64,000 bases of DNA from Areca catechu. Taxonomy: Eukaryota > Streptophyta > Magnoliopsida > Arecales > Arecaceae. The stretch lies in NCBI GenBank assembly GCA_021397845.1, contig JAHSVC010000031.1, forward strand, positions 2,356,001 to 2,420,000, read 5' to 3'. The notes under the pieces were generated by a model. The model saw nothing but the letters and a program-made list of their open reading frames with translations. It had not been told where the DNA came from and made no database searches. The first letter of the stretch is position 1, and every line of letters starts with the position of its first letter. A program made the translations under genes and the position numbers. Positions 48,065 through 59,600 of this stretch are shown piece by piece.

Positions 48065-51000
48065 CTAAAGCCAATCGCCTTTAAATTTTAACCCCATACA
48101 ATCAAGGTGGTGATCAAACTCCCACTGTGGTATAGCCTTAGTGAACGGGTCTGCTATGTTATTCTTCATTTCTACTCTTTTAATGCAGACTTCTTGTCTT
48201 TCAACAATCTCTCGAACGAGATGGAAGCGTCTTAGAATGTGCTTTGATTTGTGATGAGCTCTAGGTTCCTTAGCTTGAGCGACGGCTCCAGTATTATCAC
48301 AGTAAAGTGGTACTGGACCTTCAATCTCCGAAACCACACCCAACTCTGAGATGAACTTCTTCATCCAGATAGCTTCCTTGGTAGCTTCACTAACAGCAAT
48401 GTATTCTACCTCAGTTGTTGAGTCAGCTACAGTCTGTTGTTCAGAACTCTTCCAGCTTATAGCTCCTTCATTTAGGATAAAAACATACCTTGAAATAGAT
48501 TTGCTATCATCTCGATCTGATTGAAAACTAGAATCTGAATAAGCTTCCAGTTTAAGATCAGATCATTCGTATATTAGAAAAATATTCTTAGTCCTTCTCA
48601 AGTACTTAAGAATATTTTTTACAGCCTTCCAGTTATCCTCTCCTGGATCAGCCTGAAATCTGCTGGCCGTATCTAAGGCATATGCCACATCAAGCCTGGT
48701 ACATAACATAGCATACATTATAGATCCTACAGCTGAAGCATAAGGTATAGAACTCATTCTATTTCTTTCTTTAGGTGTCTTAGGAGACATCTTCTTAGAA
48801 AGATGTATGCCATGACCAATGGGCAAGTAACCTCTTGTACTTCCCTCCATACTAAATCTCTTTAGCACTTGGTCAATGTACCTAGACTGGGATAAGCCTA
48901 GCATCCTCCTAGATCTATCTTTATAAATCTTGATATCTAGTATATAGGATGCTTCTCCCAAGTCTTTCTTGGAAAACTGTTTAGATAACCATACCTTGAC
49001 TAATTGTAACATTGGGATATCATTCCCAATGAGGAGTATGTCATCCACATACAGAACCAAGAAAACTATGGCACTCCCACTAGTCTTCTTGTACACACAA
49101 TGTTCATCCTCATTTTTGATAAAGTCAAACTCTTTGACTGTCTTATCAAATCGGATGTTCCAACTCCTGGATGCTTGCTTTAATCAATAAATGGATTTCT
49201 TCAGCCTACATACCTGATTAGGTTTAGTCTCCAAGACAAAACCTTATGGCTATGACATATAGACCTTTTCCTCAAAGAAACCATTAAGGAATGCGGTTTT
49301 CACATCCATCTGCCAGATTTCATAATCATGATATGCTGCTATAGCAAGCATGATCCGAATAGATTTGAGAATGGCAACATGAGAAAATGTTTCATCATAA
49401 TCTATTTCCTGTTTTTGTCTGAAACCCTTAGCCACTAATCTGGCTTTATAAGTTTCGACTTGGCCATCTACCCTGATCTTTTTCTTATAGAACCATTTGC
49501 ATCTAATAGGGTTAACACCCTCTTGTGCATCAACCAAAGTCCACACTTGATTGACATACATGGAGTCCATTTCGGATCTTATGGCTTCCAGCCATCTGTT
49601 TGAGTCCCTACTCATGATAGCATCCGTATAGGTTAGAGGCTCATTATTTTCAGTGATCAGTGCTTCATTATTTTCAATAATGAACCCATACCTCTCAGGT
49701 GCATGATGCACCCTATCAGACCTATGGATAGGAGTGGTGTGTTCTGGTTCTATACTAACTATGTTATCATTTGGTTGAGAAGTATCTATTTGTTGAACTT
49801 CTTCAGGTTCAATATTTCTCCCACTGCCCTTTTGTAGGATGAACTCTTTCTCCAGAAAAGTGGCATGCCTACTGACAAAAACTTTTTGTTCAGTAGAGTG
49901 GTAGAACAGATATCCTATACTATCTTTAGGATATCCTACAAATAGACACTTATCTGCTCTAGCATCTAGCTTATGTCCAAAATTTCTTTTGACATAGGCT
50001 GGACATCCACATATCTTAAGATACTTAAGATTGGGTTTCTTACCCCTCCATATCTCATATGGAGTGCTTGAGACAGATTTAGATGGTACTCTATTTAAGA
50101 TATTAGCCATGGTTTCCAAGGCATATCCCTAGAAGGAAACAGGTAACTCTGTGAAGCACATCATGGACCGTACCATATCTAATAAGGTACGGTTCCTCCT
50201 TTCAGCAACACCATTTAATTGTGGTGTGTAAGGAGGGGTCCATTCAGAGATAATCCCCTTTTCTTTAAGGTGATCGAGAAACTCGGTGGATAAGTATTCA
50301 CCTCCTCGATCTGATCGAAGGATTTTAATACTTTTTTCCATTTGTTTCTCTACCATACTTTGATACTCTAAAAATTTATCAAAGGCTTCGGACTTATGTT
50401 TCGTAAGATACACAAATCCGTACCTTGAAAAATCATCAATAAATGTGATGAAATAAGAGTATCCACCATTGTCCTGAGTTGTCATAGGCCCACATACATC
50501 TGTATGTATGAGTCCTAATAACTCAGTTGTCCTTTCTCTATGTCCACTAAATGGAGTCTTGGCCATTTTACCCATGAGACATGATTCACAAGTTTCTAAT
50601 AATTCATAATCATAAGGATTAAGGAAATTTTCCTTGTATAACTTGCTAATCCTAGTCTCACTAATATGTCCAAGCCGATAGTGCCAGAGTAAAGTATTGT
50701 TTACATCATCTCTCTTTCATTTGTTACTTACATGAAATATATTGTCATTAGTGAATAGAGTTAAAAGACCATTGCAAAATACGCCATAACATATAATTTC
50801 ATTAGAAAAGCTGATTGAGCAACCATTGCTCATCACATTCATAGTATAACCTTGTCTAAGTAACAAGGGTATAGATATGATATTTCTAATGACCTTAGGC
50901 ATATAGTAACAATCTCTCAACTCTAAAATCTTCCCCGAAGGTAACTTCAAGATATAAGTCCCTACGGCCTCTGCTTGGATGGACTCTCCTCCAACACCGT

Positions 51001-51967
51001 AGAGCTCGAAGTCTCCTTCCTTCAATACTCTAAGCCTCTGCAACCCCTGCAATGATTTGCAGATATTATGACCACATGCAGTATCCAATACCCAAGTATT
51101 TGAAATGGAAGAATCCAATGATAAAATAGTATGAACTTCTTTCATACCTTTTGGTGCATCCGATGCACCTGGCTTCACACCTGCAAGGTAAGCCTTGCAG
51201 TTCCTCTTCCAATGACCCGGCTTGCCACAGTGAAAGCAGGTCATCTGTCTAGAGGCCTTCTTTCCTTTCTTTTTCTTAATGCCTTTTTTTGGGTTCAATC
51301 TCCTCTTGGAACCCTTTCTGCCTGACTTCTTCTTGTTGATCCTATCCACAAGAAGAAGTGGAGCCTTATTTTTCTTTAAATGGCTCTCTGCTATTTTTAA
51401 CATGTTTAACAGCTCAGGCAAGGAAGTGTTAAGTTTGTTCATATGATAATTAAGAATAAACTATGAAAATGACTCCGGGAGTGACTACAGGATCAAATCC
51501 TGATTCAACTCCCTAACCATAACAAAATCCAATTGACCTAATCGAGTGATCAGGTCAATAACCATCAGTACGTGGTCTTGTATGGATGTACCTTCTGTCA
51601 TTCTCGCATGGAACAATTGCTTAGATATCTCATATCTAGCAGTTCGACTATATTCTCCATATAGCTCTTTTAGATTGAGCATTATGGAGTTAGTGTCCAT
51701 GCTATCATGTTGCCTATGCAACTCATTGGTCATAGAGGCAAGCATGATACATTTGATAGTGAGTGAGTCATTTTGCCACATCTTGTATGTGGTCTTTTCC
51801 TCTTGCGAGGCATCTTCCCCTAAAGGTTCCAAGGTAGTGGTATCAAGAATGTAAGAAAGTTTTTCCTGGCTGAGTACTATCTTTAGGTTTCTCAACCAGT
51901 CAACATAGTTCGGTCCAGTCAATTTATTGGCATCAAGTATACTACGGAGTTGGAGTGAAGAGGCCAT
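48065..51967 (-). pseudogene. Element D gag-pol: one continuous frame with premature stops
   Basis: All open pieces share one frame from ATG 51967 (MASSLQLRSILDANKL) to the stop at 48065 (FKGDWL), about 1300 codons. Domains in order: gag with knuckle CFHCGKPGHWKRNC (51197-51238); protease WVLDTACG (about 51071); gag-pre-integrase; integrase with HTDVCGP, SDRGGEY and GVAERRNR, which fits D-D-35-E spacing; RT with QMDVKTAFLNG and YVDD (49040-49051); RNase H with EAYSDSSF, DNTG, ADPFTKA. The stops I find, reading on the minus strand, are near 51484 and 51448 (CAG to TAG), 50714 (CGA to TGA), 50126 (TGG to TAG), 49250 (CAG to TAG, then GAA to TAA) and 48560 (GGA to TGA). One stop also follows the YGLKQA region near 49184. 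It is the best-preserved polyprotein here. Confidence 0.9.
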
Positions 51968-52496
51968 TTAATCTACATTAACAAAGAACATAACATAAGC
52001 AAACAACCAATGTTGACAAAATATAATTAAATTAGGACTTTAACTTAATTATGTCTCCCACTATTTTCTCAAGCATCATAACCCTCTATATGATGATAGA
52101 GAAACCCTAATTGGTTTTCTTAGTAGGGTTGATATCCTAATTCCTTATAAAAGACCTTGTGTGTATACAACAAATCTTTTATATTTCAAAGGTAGGAAAA
52201 CTCTTTCCAATTGTATCTCATACAATTCTCAACAAAACCTGGCCTCTAAAATACTAATAGCCTTATGTGTGTACAACAAACTATAATATTTTTAGTTAAG
52301 TAAGACCCTTCATTCCTTTATAGTCATGATTGTAATAATAATACCCTTGTGTGTTCACAACAAAGTATTAAATTAAATCATGCCATAAGCATCAAATGCA
52401 TCAGGCCAAAATTTTGTTAGTTACCATAATAGGCCTTGTCTGTACACAACAAACCTCATATGGATCATACCATAATAGTGACCTAGCATGAAGGAA

Positions 52497-53979
52497 TGAT
52501 GCGGGATGATGACAAAAAACCCATGGTTATTTGGAAAAGGGAAAGACGTAAAGCAAATCAAGGATCGTGGGAGGGCTAAGAAGCCTCCCGGGACTAGGAT
52601 AGAATGACCCATGAAAAATCCTAAGACGGCCGGACTCTTTTGGTTTTCAAATTTTCTTGGCGGCGGTGGCGAAGGAATGACGAGGATGGGAGACAGCGGA
52701 CTGGAACTCATGGACCTTGGGACTCATCCTAACGAAGAGACCATCCACCTATAAGGCATTACGCCATCCTCAATACTTGGATGCGCTAGGATGGATCTTA
52801 AGGTCACGAGGGGAAACCGTGAGAGACATGAAGGTGGGGAAGAAAATGGAGATACCTGGGGCCTCACACCCCTCGACGTCCCGAAGGATGAAGGCAAGTT
52901 GGGGCCTCACACCCCTCGACATCCCGAAGGACGAAGGCAAACAGGCCTCAGCCCGGAACCACACACAAGTGGAAAAACACTCAAAAATTTATTTTCATCA
53001 ACTAGTTCATTACAAGAGAAGTATGGGTATTTATAGATGCCCATATCCCATTTGAAATTCAAAAATAAAATCCCCTGAAATCATCCCTAGATTTGAATTC
53101 AAATTCAAAATGATTTGAATTCAAATTCAAAACTCAAATCCCAAATTTCCATTTTAAACCCACATTACAATAATGAAAAAATACCAAATAAATCCATGTT
53201 ATTTGAATTTTGAAATCTCCCTCTGCTCTGGAAATTGTGCAATCCTGAAAATCGTGCAGCTCCAAAAAACTCATGCAGAACAACCTTTCCTTGGGGTGCT
53301 TTGAGAAGCGTGCCAAAGCTTCCCTCGACCGAGCCATAGGGGGGATCTCCGGTGGGCAGTGGTGGGGTGGCACGGCGGCGCGCCGGCGGGCTAGCGGCGG
53401 TGGCAGGGTGGTACGACGGCACGGCGGTGGCGTCACACGGACGCATGGGGCGGACGGACACCTCCCACACCCGTTCGTCTTTTCAAGGGCGTGGGCGACG
53501 GCGGCAGCGGACCCCACCAGTGGCCGAGCGGGAGTCGGGGGGCGGCGAGAATAGCGGCGGGCAGTAGGCTAGTGGTGGTGCAGGGCGGCACGGCCGCTGG
53601 TGGGCGGCACGGCCGCGGCTGGTCGAACGGACACCTCCCGTGTCCATTCGTTTTCCCACGGGCGTGGGTGGTGGTGGCGACTTCTCCGGTGAGGGCGGGG
53701 GCTAGCGAGCATCGGCAACGGACCGGTGGGGGTGGTCGGGGGTGGGGCACGGCAATTCGGGGACCGGTGGGGCAAAAAAAATCGAGAAAATGAACTCTCT
53801 GTGATTTCCTGGAGGTTGAAGAAGATAGGAATAGATCTGGAATAAGTTGGGAATAACATCGGGATAAGGTATGGATAATGAGAATAAAAGGAATAGTTGG
53901 GATAAGTATTTTTAAACTAAAAAATAAAAAATCTAAAAAAAGAAAAAGAAAACCCGAATGTGTTTCTGGTCCCCCATCA
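52497..53979 (-). repeat. Solo LTR F, GC-rich, unrelated family
   Basis: 1483 bp between TSDs AGGAA (52492-52496 and 53980-53984). The ends TGATG...CATCA form a terminal inverted repeat. The B leader reads straight through this point, confirming an insertion. TATAAATA is on the minus strand at 53028-53035. A CpG-rich block (about 53270-53770) lies upstream of it, and a tandem repeat of about 43 bp (52861-52945) downstream. No internal region remains. The superfamily is not identifiable from the LTR alone. Confidence 0.82.
52861..52950. repeat. Tandem repeat of about 43 bp in F
   Basis: Two copies starting GCCTCACACCCCTCGAC at 52861 and 52904 and a partial third at 52945 (GCCTCAGCCC). Confidence 0.8.
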
Positions 53980-53984
53980 AGGAA

Positions 53985-54286
53985 GGCCTAATGTAGTGAA
54001 TATTACACTAAGCATATCAATCAAGAATTAAGTTAATCTTAGCAGCCACGTAAGTGAGAGAGTAGTGGGAGTCCCCCCGTTGCTTTCCTAGACACCAATA
54101 AAAATTGGCCAGGTCAGTCAACAGAACTAATTAAAAATCACGTCCTCTTTACCGATCATGAACCACTTTACCTAGACACCGAATGATCAACTAATCATCT
54201 TGATTATTTTGCTTTTGGTATATGACACTACAACTTAATATAATTTTAATAGAGGGCAATTCAAACAGAAGCACATTCTAATATTA
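53985..54286 (-). other. D leader spacer between F and E
   Basis: Non-coding sequence colinear with the B leader (compare 9670-9965 on the opposite strand): GGGGGACTCCCAC, CCTGGCCAATT and AATGATCAACTAATC blocks are recognisable. It includes CCCCCGTTGCTTTCC near 54075. Confidence 0.7.
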
Positions 54287-54291
54287 CCATG

Positions 54292-56710
54292 AAAGGGATA
54301 TGCCCTACAAGCCAATCTATGTTGTATCTCCCAAACCATTGTAATTGACAATTTTCTAAATAAAGGCATTATTTTTCATCATACGCTGTGTTTATATTAT
54401 ATGATGAACCCCATAGATTAGGGCTATGATTATAGGGTTATGATGAGATCATACCAGTGAGACCTAAAATCTTAAAACCTTAATCTAAAGTATTCCTAGT
54501 CAAAGGAACCCTGAGTAGGGGATCAGGGTTTTCCGGTAAGACTAGCACATCCCATGTATACTGGAAAGGGTGACTGCTCTCACAGTCACTTGTGTATGAC
54601 ACTAATACTGGGATGTGGGTGCTCATTGGAGAATGAGTTCACTGATATGATCCAACTTGAGAACATCTAATGGAGTCTTAGCTACATGTCAATAGAAGGT
54701 TCTCATAGTGGGAGTGGTACAAGTAATCTTTTGACCTGAGACTGCCATAAGTACCTTATGTACATGAACCCATTATTTGGTTCAATCCTAATCATGACAC
54801 TGAGTCATGCACATGATTGATACTGGGAATGGTGAATTGGATATGAAGGTAATGAGTAGGTCAACAAGGAATCGATCACTCTTAGTAAGAGGAGATTGCA
54901 TCCAGCTAGTTAACAATCGGATGATGATTCAGGGAATCTTTGATCAAAGTAAAGATATTAGAGATGGTTTCTAATATCAAGATAATTGAATCATCGATAT
55001 AAGATTGAGCTAGAAATAAATATAATATTGGATTTGACATATATCCATATCCATAGTTATATTTTGGATGCAGGCTGATCGAAATATTTAATTATACGAT
55101 AACTCTCTACTGAAGGGTAATTTTGGTATTTCACCAGAATTTCCATATCTTCCGGGTAGACATGACACGTTGCTAGACGTCAATCTTGTCTTGTGGGTTG
55201 ATCAAATTCAAAGATCACTTATTAGGAAGAGTCCTAATTGATCGAATCGGGTAAGATCGGTTTGACCTAAATCGATTAGAAAGAGTTCTAATCAAATTAG
55301 GTCAACTTGTATTGGAACCCACTGCTGGCTAGATGTGGAACCCAATGGGTCACACACTTAAGAGGATTGATCAAGAGTTTAATTTGAAATTAAATCATCT
55401 TTGCAGGATAATACTCTAGCAGGTGTTGCAAACCCTAGCTTCTATTCGAATCGGATTAGATTTAGGGTTCCGGATTGGTTCAAATTGGGTTCTAATTGGA
55501 TCTAATTAGACCCTAATTGAGTTAATTAGGATTATGGTTAACCCTATTGGCTAGCCATGTAACTTGGCTAGCCTCCCCACCCGCCCCCCTTGCATTTTCA
55601 TGCCAAATGCCAAGAGTCCATGCGCTTATGGACTCTTGGCGCGCCATTTGGAAGAGTCCATGGCGCATGGACTCTTGGCGCACCCCACTAAATTCTTCGA
55701 TGATTTTATTTGGGGCGGCCTTCTTTCTTAAGAATTAGCACCTCACCTGTGTGCCCTTGGATGGGAATCCAATGGCTGGAAAGTTTTTAAGAAAGAAGAA
55801 AAATGCTAACTCTTCCCGGGCGCGCGTAATAACATCTCTTCGGAGATGAAAAGTCGCGACCCCTTTTTTTTTAAAACACCATGGCTTTTTCTTTAAGAAA
55901 GGCCGTGGGATTTAATCTGAAGGGCCGTGAGAAAGTGGGAAGGGGCGTGAGAAAATCAGAAGGGCATGAGATGGGTGTTTACGGAGAGGTGTGTGGGCGC
56001 CTATCTGAGATCTATTTAAAGGGTCGGGAAAATCAGAATAGGTTAATGTTTTTCCTTCTTTCTCTCCTGAAGACTCTTTTATTCTTTTCTTGCTCTTGCA
56101 TTGTTTCCTTTACAGAGTACACCTCTGTCAAAACTCTGCTACTGAACAAGAATAAGAGTAAAAGTCTCCGACGGTAAAGGAAAGAAAGGAGTTCTGATTT
56201 GTTCCTTTCTTTCTTACATTAAGACATCATTGTCTTAATTTCTCCTCCAACTTAAGACAAGCCTATGTCCTCTTAGGACAAGGTCTTTTCTTCAAGACAA
56301 GGGTGTCTAAAGGGCCAAGTCTTAGTGGAAGGAGGAGAAGAGGTCAAGGAAAGGGTGGCAATCTCTTATGTGGAGGAATTCAAGCCATAGTCCAAGCAAT
56401 TGAGTTATAGGAAGAAGAACTCAATAGAAGGAACCATTGAAGAAAAGATAGAGTTGTCTTGATCATTACTCTATATGGATCACCATCGGAGGGCAGACAC
56501 TTGGATGCCTGGTGAAATCAATTAGCCTCTTCAACATCAAATTTTGTTGAAATTAGCGATTACAGGTTGGTACCCTAATTCTAACAATGTAGGTTTGTAT
56601 GTTTATTATATGTTTTAATCCTGAATAAGGAGATCTTGGCTAAGGGATTATGGTGCAAATTTCATCATTTTGAAATTACACTTCCGCTGCGGTGCACTGG
56701 ATTTCCAACA
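54292..56710 (+). repeat. Solo LTR E, related to the B and D LTRs
   Basis: 2419 bp, TGAAAGGGATATGCCC to TTTCCAACA, between TSDs TACCA (54287-54291 and 56711-56715). It lies opposite in strand to D. Two adjacent perfect hairpins lie at 55609-55640 and 55652-55676. A TATA-like TATTTAAAGG is near 56010. Shares blocks with B LTRs (GACACTAATACT, TAGACATGACACGTTGCTAG, GGATCACCATCGGAGGG). Confidence 0.88.
55609..55676. promoter_or_regulatory. Paired hairpins in solo LTR E
   Basis: First: GCCAAGAGTCCAT (55609-55621) with ATGGACTCTTGGC (55628-55640), 13-bp stem. Second: AAGAGTCCATG (55652-55662) with CATGGACTCTT (55666-55676), 11-bp stem and GCG loop. Same position and core words as the B and D hairpins. 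Confidence 0.8.
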
Positions 56711-56760
56711 TACCATTCATCAACCATGCATCATATATCATTTTATAATGTGCCAAGTGT

Positions 56761-56838
56761 GTCATCATACTAGGACAACCATCTACCACATAATGGATCC
56801 ATCATTATGCCAGGGCAACCTTATTTCAGTATGATGAC
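56761..56838 (-). other. Leader stem-loop of D
   Basis: Arms GTCATCATACT (56761-56771) and AGTATGATGAC (56828-56838), perfect 11 bp. The inner CATAATGGATCCATCATTATG pairing is partly altered. Single copy, in contrast to the two copies of O and I. Confidence 0.7.
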
Positions 56839-56941
56839 TAGAAATCTAAACATATCTCTATATCAGTTAAGGTTTAAGTGAAAACCCTAACCAGTGACAT
56901 ACATATATGCATAAACATATCAATCATATGTAACTTTAAAC

Positions 56942-57110
56942 TTTTGTAGAGTCCTACAAAATTGGGCAACTTCAAATTTTGTAGAGTCCTGCAAAAATGG
57001 GCAACCTCAAGAGTCCTACAAAATTGGGCAACTTCAAATTTTGTAGAGTCCTACCAAAATGGGCAACCTCAAGAGTCCTACAAAATTGGGCAACTTCAAA
57101 TATTGTATGA
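56942..57110. repeat. Alternating 35/27-bp tandem repeats next to the D primer site
   Basis: GAGTCCT starts at 56949, 56984, 57011, 57046 and 57073, spaced 35, 27, 35 and 27 bp: a 62-bp dimer repeated two and a half times. Each unit contains GGGCAAC. The first forms a perfect hairpin TTTTGTAG-AGTC-CTACAAAA (56942-56961). Absent from the B leaders. Confidence 0.8.
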
Positions 57111-57141
57111 TTTAGCCATAATAAGGTGGCTTTGATACCAC

Positions 57142-59595
57142 TGTAAGGGTTTTGGTGACCAAGACGGAAGCGTGGATTTCAAAAATTTATTATGAAACCA
57201 CTACCAAACCCTTAACCCAAGATCTCCTTACTAGGAATTAAAACATACAAACATGCATATATAATATAAACTAGAGTTTAGGCACCAACCTGAACCGCTA
57301 GTATCCAATCCGATGAAGAAAACCCTGATTCAGCCTTCTTCTACACCAGGCACCCAAACGTTCACCCTCCAACGGTGATCCACATGAAACTCGAACCAAG
57401 GAAAAACTCCTTCTTCAAGTTGCTTGGATAAGTGGAACTCTTTCGGCAGCCTTTGGTCTTTTGACCACTATTGGACACCTTGTCCTACTGTAAGGCACTA
57501 AAGACACTCTTTTAAACCACTCTTGGTTTTAGGACAACCCTCCTCTAGGACCCCTTAGGCTTATGCCCTAAAATAAAGCCTTGTCCTATTAGAAAAGACC
57601 TTGTCTTAATAAGACAAGTCTTGTCTTAAAGAAAGAAGGAGGGAGAGAGAGACACTCTAAATAATACTTCGGTGGAATTCTTCATTATCAGACTCATTTC
57701 ACTGCCCCCTATTTATAGATACAAGAGGGGCGTGTGATATGTCCTCCCATCAACTTATCAGATATGATTTTTCAAGACCGAAGAGAAGTAATCTAGCTTG
57801 AAAAATCATATCTAATAAGCTCATTCATACACCGAAGGCCTTATTCACATCCCTTCTTTTGTCTGGACGAATTCTCACTTGCCACATGTCAATTACCAGT
57901 CCCTAGAAATCCAAGAGGTGCCTCTTCAATCTTCAAACATCGAAGATTATAAAGAGTCCTGATAGCAGAAGGACACTCCATCAGAACCGCGCGCCACATG
58001 AAGAGTTGCGACTCTTCATGCACCGCGCGCGCCATCCTTCTTCCATGCAAATTTCAAAGAAAGTTGACAAGTCAAAACATAGGCAATATTGATGTCATTG
58101 GAAAGAGCATAAAATTTCCTTTCTGACCATATAAATTATATTCAAATCAGAGATCTATAGCTCATTCTTTGGCCTTTTGAAGTTAAGGTATCATTTAGGT
58201 ACCAAGAGTCCCATGCCATTGGGACTCTTCATGTATGGCACCTAAAATGCCCTTAAATCCAAATTAAAATCAGATTTAGCTTTGATTAGGCTAGCCCCAC
58301 TTAGGACTCAACCTAATTTAGGTTTTTCATAATAAGGTTAGCCCAACTAGCAAGCAACCGGATCCAATCCAATTGGGTTAGGAATTTGGTTAGCTTAAAT
58401 ATGCTAGTATGTGATCTGGTTAACCAATTAGGATCCTATGACCCTAATTAAATCATGAATGACTTCTTTGGCCAAGTCTCTATTGTGTGTGACCCATTGG
58501 GTTCCAAATCTAGTCAGAAGTAGGTTTAGGTTTGAGCCGATTCGATCTGATTGAACCCGATTAACCTAATGAGGTTAAATTGGCTTACCTAATTGTCCAA
58601 TTCGAATCACACATCAAATTGACTCATGAAACCAAATCAATTGGTTCATGAAGACCTTCTAGACAAGATTGACATCTAGCAACGTGTCATGCCTACCCGG
58701 AAGATGAGGAATTTTGGTGGATTTACCAAAATACCCTTCAATGGTGAGTTACCGGGCAATTCAGTCCTTCGATCTACTTGCACCCTGAATATGACTATGG
58801 ATATGGATACTTGTCAAATCCAATTTTATATTCATTCCTTGCTCAATCCGATAATGATGATTCATTAATGAACCATTAGAAACTATTTCTAATGTTCATA
58901 CTTTGATTAAAGATTTCCCGAATCTTCATTTGATTGAAATCATTTGGATGTGCTTCCCTCTTACTAAGGTTGATCGATTCCTTTTTGACCTACTCACAAC
59001 CTCCATATGCAATCCACCATACCCAGTATCACCCCATGCATGACTCAGTGTCATGATTGAGTGTGAACCAAAGTATGGATTCATGCATACAAGATATCAT
59101 GGCAGTCTCAGGTCAAAGGACCACATGCACTACTCTCACTATGAGAACTATCTATTGACAAACAGATAAGGTTCCATTAGATGTTCTCAAGATGGATCCA
59201 TTCAGTGAACTCATTCTCTAATGAGCACCCACATCCTAGTATTAGTGTCAAACACAAGTGACTGTGAGATCAGTCACCCTCTTCACCAAGCATACATAGG
59301 ATGTGCTGGTCTTACCGGAAACATTGATCCCCTACTCAATATCCCATCGACCAGGAATATTCTAGATTAGTGTTTTAAGGCTTTAGGTCTCACTGGTATG
59401 ATCTTATCATAAACCTAGAACCATAGCCCTAATCTATGGTGTTCATCATATCTTAATAAAATTAATAAGACACAGCGTATAATGAAAATAAAATGCCTTT
59501 ATTAATTGATAATGTCAATACACTGGTTTGGGATACAAAAGAAAATCCCATCAAAATACAACATTTTGATTGGCCTTTAGGGCATAATCCTTTCA
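57142..59595 (-). repeat. 5' LTR of element D
   Basis: 2454 bp with intact TG...CA ends. Minus-strand TATAAATA at 57710-57717. GAGTCC hairpins near 58005 and 58205 match those of the 3' LTR. Adjacent to the primer-binding site. Confidence 0.9.
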
Positions 59596-59600
59596 CTATA

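Larger units (their letters stand above)
51968..57141 (-). other. Element D leader, interrupted by F and E
   Basis: Contains the primer-binding site (about 57129-57140, on the minus strand TGGTATCAAAGC, one mismatch), a block of short tandem repeats (56942-57110), one large stem-loop (56761-56838), solo LTR E, the spacer 53985-54286, solo LTR F, and four degenerate TGTGTACACA motifs (52155-52455). There are no genes. Confidence 0.75.
45604..59595 (-). mobile_element. Element D, copia retrotransposon with two solo LTRs in its leader
   Basis: 13,992 bp on the minus strand. 5' LTR 57142-59595, leader and gag-pol 57141-48051, 3' LTR 45604-48050. Removing solo LTRs E and F with one TSD each leaves a leader of about 1.26 kb, close to that of family B. 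Its proteins are close relatives of family B, but the LTRs are clearly different in sequence. It is inserted in the 5' LTR of C. Confidence 0.88.

Noticed and set aside
53134..53860. Long overlapping Pro/Arg/Gly-rich reading frames on both strands
   Set aside because: They come from the CpG-rich block of solo LTR F. Stops are rare because of composition, frames overlap on both strands and there is no domain.
55547..56177. Reading frames in solo LTR E
   Set aside because: They cross the hairpins and TATA-like region of an LTR and contain repeated hairpin words. There is no protein domain.
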